Part shown: one piece after another, positions 56,770-64,000 of the stretch | Layout: each line of letters opens with the position of its first letter | Position numbering within the stretch: the stretch's first letter is position 1 | Assembly (NCBI RefSeq): GCF_014898815.1 | Contig: NW_026515519.1 | Coordinates: 124,001-188,000, forward strand | DNA: 64,000 nt | Source of the DNA: Panonychus citri | Lineage: Eukaryota > Arthropoda > Arachnida > Trombidiformes > Tetranychidae | Direction of reading: 5' to 3' | Notes under the pieces: model-generated | What the model was told of the DNA's origin: nothing | Database searches by the model: none | Seen by the model: only the letters and a program-made list of their open reading frames with translations | Program-made: the position numbers and the translations under genes

Positions 56770-57349
56770 TGTTCCTTTCCATTCAAAACAGTGCATGTAT
56801 GGATTAGAAATGTATAATCCATTTCTAGGACGGATTAAACAACACAATGACATAATTAATACTAATCAATACGTGAGATAGGGATTGTTTTGGATTTAGA
56901 GGTCATGACCTTTTAACCTTGAAAAATTTATAGATCTTTTCATTCTCGACAACTTTGTCAAGACATAATATGTCTAAGTAGTATCGTTCTAAAGTTATAC
57001 AGTTTGGAAAATATCGACTTTAAAAGTGGATTTTCTACCGAAGGAAGCATTTTCGGGAAAATTTTTTCCCTCATACTAATCATCAACGAAGTTGATGATG
57101 GGTAGCGGAATTATTATTTATTTTCATCTATAATATGAGGGTAAGATCATTTCTTTAACATAGGAGGTTATGGAGAAAAATTTTTTTACTCACTTCGAAA
57201 TTTGCGCAAAAAATTAGATTAATTACCACCCAATGGTCAACTAGTAACCCCTGGCTAAAGTTAATTATACAACAACAAATAAACACAACACGTTTTTGAA
57301 AAATTTTCATTGATTTGATTTGATTTGATTTAATTTAATTTAATTAAAG
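56770..57349. other. Non-coding subterminal region of Polinton-2
   Basis: No gene seen. It contains a GAAGTTGATGATGGG segment, TTTTTTCCC/GGGAAAA self-complementary bits near 57050-57070 and a 5-bp TGATT/TAATT tandem repeat (about 57310-57345) directly before the splice donor of the right-end gene. It should contain that gene's promoter and leader. Confidence 0.4.
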
Positions 57350-57433
57350 GTAAGTTTTTTTCATTTATTTCCATTTATTTTCCACTCAATCATTTATTTA
57401 ATCATCTTTTTCCTCTTTTTTTTCAGCTCCATA

Positions 57434-57813
57434 ATGTTCATCCTCATCCTCATCGTTATCACCATCACTCTATCATTGGCGTTTTTCGCCACCACAATTT
57501 TTTGGGTCATCACCACCACCAACCAACAGCCAGAGTCCGAACCAGAACCAGAACCGGAACCAATACCATTTTCGGTAATGGTGGTTGAGGCCGACTCAAC
57601 AACTGATGAGGATGAGGATGTTGAGAGAGTTGGTCGAAAGACCAGCCTCTCATCGCCCGATCTCAAAGGGTCCATCAATATGTTAACAACCATAGGGAAG
57701 ATCATTGGATCTTCCCTATGGTTGATGACATATTTGATGTCCTTCTCGGTGGAGATGAGGATCTCGCCGAGGAAACTTCTTCCTCAGAGTCATCAGACTC
57801 TGATGAAGAATAA
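57434..57813 (+). CDS. Right-end membrane protein with Pro-Glu repeat and acidic tail (Polinton-2)
   Basis: ATG 57434 begins MFILILIVITITLSLAFFAT (signal-anchor), then NQQPESEPEPEPEPIPF and acidic TTDEDEDVERVG. A 5' UTR intron (57350-57426: GTAAGT..TTTTTTTTCAG) ends 7 bp before the ATG. The frame then changes at or near the palindrome 57687-57724; in the other frame the end reads DEDLAEETSSSESSDSDEE with stop 57811-57813, which looks the more genuine C-terminus. Similar in plan to the spliced gene at 43989-44685. Function unknown; possibly an envelope or host-interaction accessory protein. Confidence 0.5.
57687..57724. repeat. 17-bp-stem hairpin inside the right-end gene
   Basis: The arm CAACCATAGGGAAGATC (57687-57703) is perfectly inverted at 57708-57724 with a 4-bp loop. 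It lies exactly where the coding frame of the right-end gene is lost, so it may be an inverted duplication that caused the break, or a read-through artefact. Confidence 0.85.
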
Positions 57814-58014
57814 ATTTTTTTCATTAAAACTTTTGTTTCTCTTTCTCTTTTTTCTCTTTCTTTTTTCTTTTCAATTTAATTTAATTATTTCAGACATAGA
57901 ATGATCATTTATAGAGATTAAAAACTACTCAGAAAACGAGTTTCTAAGTTAAATTAACTTTAAAAAATTTTCCGCCATTTTAATTCAAAAAATTGAAGAA
58001 AATTTTTTCAATGG

Positions 58015-58194
58015 TTAACCTTTAATCTGGAGTGGAAATGACAAAAGGGGCGTGGCTATGGGGTGGAAATGACAGGGATTTTTGGGACTGGGGTGGAAAT
58101 GGTAAAGTATATTTTGGGACTGGGGTGGAAATGGCTTGGGTGGAAATGGCAATGGAGTGAGATGGGGTATGGGTGAGAGATACATTTTCCCTAC
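58015..58194. repeat. Polinton-2 right terminal inverted repeat
   Basis: The complement of 42416-42600 with small indels, carrying about five copies of the GGGGTGGAAATG iteron. Ends CATTTTCCCTAC, followed by target duplication CATATC at 58195-58200. The tip is one base shorter than the left tip. Confidence 0.88.
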
Positions 58195-58201
58195 CATATC
58201 A

Positions 58202-61200
58202 ATGAGATAAATAGGAAAATAAAAGGATAAAAACTGTTAATCTGATTAAATTTGAATTGAATTAAAATTAATGATTGAAAACATGAAGTGAATTAAATTG
58301 TCCAGAATTTAATCAGGAAGTTCATGTTCATGTTTTCATGAAGAGTAGTACAATTAATTAACTGATAATGATAATCACTTATCAGTCTTAATCTTGAGCT
58401 CATTCAATAAACATGAATTCAGTTATCTTTGAATTGGATTGATATTTATTCATGGAAATGATGAGAATACATAATCAGTATGTTTATATTAACCGATAAG
58501 TTGATAATGAACAATTATCAAGCAAAATGAAACAATTAATGAATAAATTAACTTGAAAGTCAATCAAATAAACAAGAAAATTTCCTAAATGATAAATTGT
58601 TTACTTTAATCAATTGAATCAATTGAACAATGTGACATGATAACCATAATCATGACAATGTTAATGATGATTAACTGATTTACAGGTTGATAGACTTTTA
58701 AATTGCATGATCAAAGGTAATAAATTATAACTAAATGATGAAATTATTTCAATGAAAATCAGAAATTCATTAATAAGTGTTTATGAAAAAGTGAATCAGA
58801 TGAACATGATGAAATAACCTGAAGAAACAAAGAATAAGAAAAAAAAATTCTGAGATAATGATGATCATTATTATCACATTATCATGATGATGATGATGAT
58901 GATGATGATCACCATGAACATGATGAGTCCATTCAATTGTCTGAGTATTTGTGTATGTGTTTGTGTAATGATGAAGATAATAATAAATAACAATGAATCT
59001 TGAAACTTTGTTAGTTACTCATCATCACCCTGTCAGATTGGGAAGGAAGGAGTGAAAAATCACCGATTCTTTCATGAAAGTTTCATAAAATGATGATGAA
59101 CATGAACCAGAATAATCATGATGAAATGAAAGGAAATACCCATTTATATCCATGCATCATGATGATAATATCACCTCATCCAGTGATTTATGTTCCTTGT
59201 ACAATGTTTTAGTATCAATAACATTACTTATCATCCTCATCCTCATCATCATGTTTATCTTCATTTATTATTATGATTCATTCCGATAATATTATCATTA
59301 CATGAGCCCAAATCTAAATTATCTTGATTGTTATTCAATCACAATTAAATTGTTACTTACTAATATGTAAGTAAATTTGATTCACTTTCTCTCCGTTGAA
59401 ATTAATCATAATTTATTACTTGATTAATTATTCAACTTTGAGCTTTAGGATATTTAATTAGTAACAACAATTAATAATTAAACAATGTTGTTCAAATCAA
59501 TTTCCAACTGAATGGATTGATTGTTACTCAATTTATTTAATTTCTATCAATTATTAATTGGTAAACAGTTAAGTTACCTGATATGATTTAGTTTTTCAAC
59601 TCATGTAGATGTTTGAAATTTGTAGTTGCAATTAAGTTAATTGCAATTAACTCTGTTCTGGATGATGATTGTCAGGTAAATAACATTTTCTGATTACTCT
59701 TTCCATTTTAACCAATACAATTAAAGGTTAATAAAGGTTATATGTTAATCAAATTGTCAAAGTCTGAATACCGAAGCTCAATGAATTTGAGATATTAAGT
59801 AAATGTTATTATCAAGAAACTGAAACTTTAAGGTAATAAGGTTATCACATAGTAAGATAATATCGTGTTGCTGGTCAATACCCATGATTAACATGATAAC
59901 CTTGAATTACTGGTGTTTTTATCAGAGAGATGAAAGGATGAAAATGACCATTGGTCAATAGAATCAGCTCTTTATAATAATTTCTTTCATTTTCACAGGA
60001 AACAGGAAATAGTAACTTATCAACAATCATGAGAATGGTTAAAATTAAAGCGATAATTACAGTAATTTGAGACTAATGATGTTACCATGAAAATATCATG
60101 ATAACCATTGAACTTTTTTTTTGTTCGAAGCTCAAAAAAAATCTAAAATCTCTAAAGATTCATTCGTTAATTGTAGTGAAAGATCATGATGATTGTGTTA
60201 ATGACAATTTATCATTTATTATTCTTGCAATGAAAACATGAGAAATTTAAAATGTTCATTTGAATTGTCATGTTTTATCATGAAGACTTTTTAACTTTAG
60301 AATTGACAAAAAAAAGTTAGAATAACAAAACAATGGTGAAACTTTTTTTTCTATCTATTCAATTGATTTAATGATGTTGTTGATGATTCTGTTTGTTTAT
60401 TCATCATTTTCATCATGATCCTTTTCTATTTCAATGAGCTTTGAAGATAGAAAATACTATTATCATGAGAATGAACTTTGTTCCTCTTTTCTCTCTCACG
60501 AAGAAACATTTCTCCCTCTCTTCCATTTCTATTCATTTCATTTATTCAAACATCATGAAAATCATAATATCAAGTTTATCCTCCATAGGCAATAGAAAGT
60601 AAATTAATATCTTTTTGTTGAGAATTGAAAATGAACAACAGTATCATCATCATGAAGATCATCAAGATGATGAAGTAAAAAAAGGTTAGAATTTTTTTTT
60701 CATTCATTCTAAAGTTTTCTAAATGTATTAATATATTGAGGAAAAGATGAAGATGAAGATGAAGATGAGAATGATAACAAGGATGATGAAGAGAATCTGA
60801 AAGGAGAAAATGTAATTCAATTGAAATGAATACTATTGAACATCATGATCACCATGAAAACAGAAATAAAGTCTCACCCTGTAAATTTGCGATAATTAAT
60901 AACATTTAATGCTATTAACTTTTTTTCCCTCCCCTTTAGCTTTTGATAATAATGACGATACCATTTAACTAATTGGCTTGGTGATGATCATGTTAATTTA
61001 TTAATTACAAGTGATGTTGGTTGATTGTTGAGTCTATTAAATAACTTTTTCTCTCATCAAATGATGATGATAATTCATTACAATTTACCTGATTACTTAC
61101 TTGATTCACTTGATTCCTAAATATAATATTAGATTAAGTTAATTGCTCTCGGCAATTGATAACTATTTGGACTTCAATTGGTGGAATTAATCCTTTTCGA

Positions 61201-64000
61201 GTTCGAAAGGTTCAATTTTTTTGTTGTAAATCAGTTGATTCAATTGTAGTGTATGAGAAACTTTATTGTAACTTTACACCTTTTGGGATGATTAAAATCG
61301 ATTGTATCACTTTAATGATCATTATAATCATTTTAAACCAACAACAATTTAATCAGATTCTCTTATCATGTTTATCCTCATGAGACTCATTAACCTTTTT
61401 GAAACTTAACTCGATCAATTTGAAACAATCAACAGTTAGTGTAATATGAAACAACGTAACAATTATTATCTTTCAACAATCAAATAAATTTAAAAACAAT
61501 TTCTCATCAATTGATTGTAGCAATTAACTTTTCCCCTCCAAATTGACCAGAATCATGTCCACTCACAAATGAATCACCAATTGATACAACTGATTTATCA
61601 TCATTATCATTTGATTGGTGAAATTGGTTCAATTAGATTTGTTTTTATTTCTTGTTTGCTCAAAAACTAAAAAACAACAAAAAAATGAACAAAAGTTTTC
61701 GTTGCCTAAGGCGATTTATCATTATTATCATGATGATGATGATGATGATTGCTATTTGAAAACAATGTTGCAGTGTTTGCAATATGAGAAAGTTTGTTTT
61801 TTGACCTTTCATCCTGATAACTTGGAGATAATCATGATGATTGTTCATGAATACAAATGATTGTTAAATGTCAATGTAAAAACAGCAAAAAAAAATTGGA
61901 TTTTGCAATTAGTGTTGATTGAAATTACCATTAGAACCATTTAAAAGTTGATTAACAGAGGAAAAGGTGATGATTATGTCCAGTTGTGTCCATTCATTTA
62001 ATTGTGGTCAGAGCCACAAAAGCTTTGATAATAATTATATCAGTGATTATTGTTATGGTAATGAAATATTAACACAATCATGATAATAACATGATGATAA
62101 CAATAACAAAATGATTATGTTGTCTGATTATACAAAACTGTGAATGATTAAGGTGATACAACTCATGGGAACTGGTTCAGCAAAAACCCATGGTGATTAT
62201 CATGAAATGAAAAGGGACAAGATGAAAATGAATGGTAATTTCCGGCGGAAATTGTATCAAAATGTATTGATTTTTTTTTGCTAACTCGATGGATTATTGA
62301 TTGTAAATCTAATCCATTTATTATCTTTCCACTCTGTCATATGATGTCGATATCATGATAATATCATCCCAATTGAACTGAGTGAATCTCTTTATTGAAA
62401 AAATTTATATTCTCATTGTTTGATTGATTTTCATGAGATAAATAACCTTAGGCTATTAAAGTTTTTTGGTATCAATCAAATTATCAACCATTATTATTGT
62501 AATAATAATATGATTTGAGAGGTTTGATTTTTTTTTCACTATCATGTTACTCAGGCTTATGTTTCAATTTTCATGATGAGTTCATGATGTCTGAATCATT
62601 ATTCTGAGAAGCTTTGAGAATCTGATTTTTATCATGAAAAATCGTTGATAATATAATGAGAAATTGGAATTGACTTGTTATCTTCACTAGGCTTTGTTCA
62701 TTGGGATGATATTGGATTTTCAGATTTTCTAAATCAGAGTCTTTTATCTGAATCATCTGAATATCAATTGAATATGCACTTTGTCATGATGTTACATGAT
62801 GACGATGAAGAGGAGGAAAAATTTAATATTGTAACATTTGAATGTCAATGTAAACAACTTGATAACCTGAAAAGTTTCACATTTGCCTTTGGATTTCATT
62901 GTAACTTTCACAGTCTTTCATCTGATTCATCTGATTTTCATGATATTCATGAGACTTGAGATTGAATCTTTTTCTTGAGCTCATTATTTTTACGCTTCCT
63001 GAAACAAAAAGTAGCAGAAAGATAAAGACAAGTAGTAAAATGTACTATTAGAAACAGAACTTTCTCCTTCTCTCTCAGAATCTTCAATCATATATCATGT
63101 CTACACCAATAGATTCATTTCAATCTGATCATTTCAATGGATTTCGTTCATTTCCATCTTGAAATTAAATTGAGATTATCATAAGATAAGATGATTAAAA
63201 TCTCCTAATACAATTCTAATTTTGAATCATGAACTATTCCTCTCATAAACATGATGATCACCATGGAAGGTAAAACCATGATAATTGAGATTATACTTGA
63301 AATATTTCAACATGATTTAAATTCTGGTTAATTTTTAACTTTTATTAAGTTTTTTTGTCTTCTTTACTCACATGTTACCTTTCACCATGGTGTAAAAATT
63401 TCAGGAAGATAAGATAACATGATAATTTATGAACTTTTATGATAAAATGTTGAATTTAATGAATATTCATAAGTTCCAGCCTTCATGATAATGAATCTTT
63501 TCACCTTGATAATTTTTAAGAATATAAGAAAATATCAGCATCTAATCATCACCGTGAAGAATCATGATGATTTTATCATGAATATGATCTTGAGCATCTT
63601 TAGAATTTTTTTATTCTCTCCAAAAAAAGGATGGAAAAAATTCTGATAAAAACAACAATTATCTTCCAATGAATGAATTTAACAGAATAACAATCATTTT
63701 CACCATGGTAAATGAATGGTTGAGAATGATGATCTAAATTGTTTCCTTAATTGTTCACATAAGTGTTGATTATCCATGTTTATCTTCTCAATGGAAACCA
63801 TGAAGGTGGATAATAAAAATCACTAAAAGATGAATAAATTTCTCATTTTCCATCGGAATAAAAATCCATCAGAATCGTATGAATAAAATTTTCCTTCCAA
63901 CTTTCGATGTATATTTATAGTCCCATGTACGATTTCAGGGTAATGTTTATATCTCATGGAATTAAGTTTATGACTTGTTCAGTTATCTCTGGGTTAAGGT
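58202..64000 (+). other. Neurexin large intron, part right of Polinton-2
   Basis: 5.8 kb of AT-rich sequence with dense TCATGA palindromes and (GAT)n stretches (for example 58887-58909). No exon of a laminin-G or EGF domain was found on plus, and no gene on minus. The open frames 61156-61383, 61615-61860 and 62675-62959 have no family features. It is read as intron because the neurexin exon at 39685 ends in a donor and no following exon is seen. Confidence 0.5.

Larger units (their letters stand above)
42415..58194. mobile_element. Polinton-2: complete Maverick/Polinton element, about 15.8 kb, in a neurexin intron
   Basis: Ends AGTAGGGGAAAATG on the left and the complement of GTAGGGAAAATG on the right, with extended inverted repeats of about 180-200 bp. 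Direct repeat CATATC flanks it (42409-42414 and 58195-58200; a seventh base, A, also matches if the tip is taken as GTAGG). Gene order: dUTPase and TBP-like (plus), membrane/acidic gene (minus), 74-bp repeat array, PolB (plus), then on minus protease, capsid, pVI-like, penton, integrase, conserved, PX and ATPase, then PC4-like candidate (minus), and a membrane/acidic gene (plus). PolB runs convergent to the structural block, unlike Polinton-1. The near-perfect ends suggest recent insertion. Confidence 0.93.

Noticed and set aside
57394..57705. Minus-strand open frame overlapping the right-end membrane gene
   Set aside because: It reads antisense through the Pro-Glu repeat and acidic codons. 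The plus frame has a membrane segment, upstream intron and acidic C-terminus.

Overview
The window is eukaryotic nuclear DNA, AT-rich, with canonical GT..AG introns, TATA/initiator promoters, AATAAA signals and long simple-sequence tracts. Low GC, proteins rich in His/Gln/Asn/Ser runs, an arthropod-like TCA[G/T]T initiator and a neurexin gene with very large introns suggest an arthropod. An acariform mite or other chelicerate is my best guess, but the sequence alone does not settle it.

Host layout: 1-3832 (minus) is most of a phosphorylase kinase beta subunit gene (C-terminus beyond the left edge). 4845-8261 (plus), divergent from it, is a PHF20/MBD-R2-like Tudor/zinc-finger/PHD chromatin reader. 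35314-39685 (plus) holds the first three coding exons of a neurexin. Its next intron runs past the right edge and is more than 24 kb long. Between these lie gene-poor AT-rich stretches with microsatellites and one 466-bp MITE (10141-10606).

Two full-length Polinton/Maverick (adintovirus-like) elements dominate the window. Polinton-1 (12609-27568, TSD AAGAAC) lies between the PHF20-like gene and neurexin, with all genes collinear on plus: PolB, NADAR protein, packaging ATPase, PX-like, conserved protein, integrase, small membrane protein, penton, pVI-like, major capsid, Ulp1-type protease, TBP-like protein, then a Pro-rich repeat ORF and an acidic ORF. Polinton-2 (about 42415-58194, TSD CATATC) sits inside the large neurexin intron. 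On plus it has dUTPase, TBP-like protein and PolB. On minus it has a spliced membrane/acidic gene and the block ATPase, PX, conserved, integrase, penton, pVI, major capsid, protease, plus an upstream PC4-like candidate. A further membrane/acidic gene on plus lies next to the right terminus. The two elements belong to different lineages (different PolB architecture and gene order).

The most interesting content is regulatory. Both elements encode a TATA-binding-protein-like protein with two saddle repeats. Several of their genes have a TATA box about 28-34 bp before a TCAT/TCAG initiator. Polinton-2 has ten 74-bp repeats (each with TTACGTAA and a CCAAT box) between two divergent TATA promoters, and a candidate PC4-like protein. 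Together these look like an element-encoded transcription system. Polinton-1 also carries a NADAR-domain protein, possibly an ADP-ribose-related counter-defence gene.

Caution: small indels, mostly losses in homopolymer or dinucleotide runs, break frames in the conserved host genes as well as in the Polintons. Many breaks may therefore be assembly consensus errors rather than decay.
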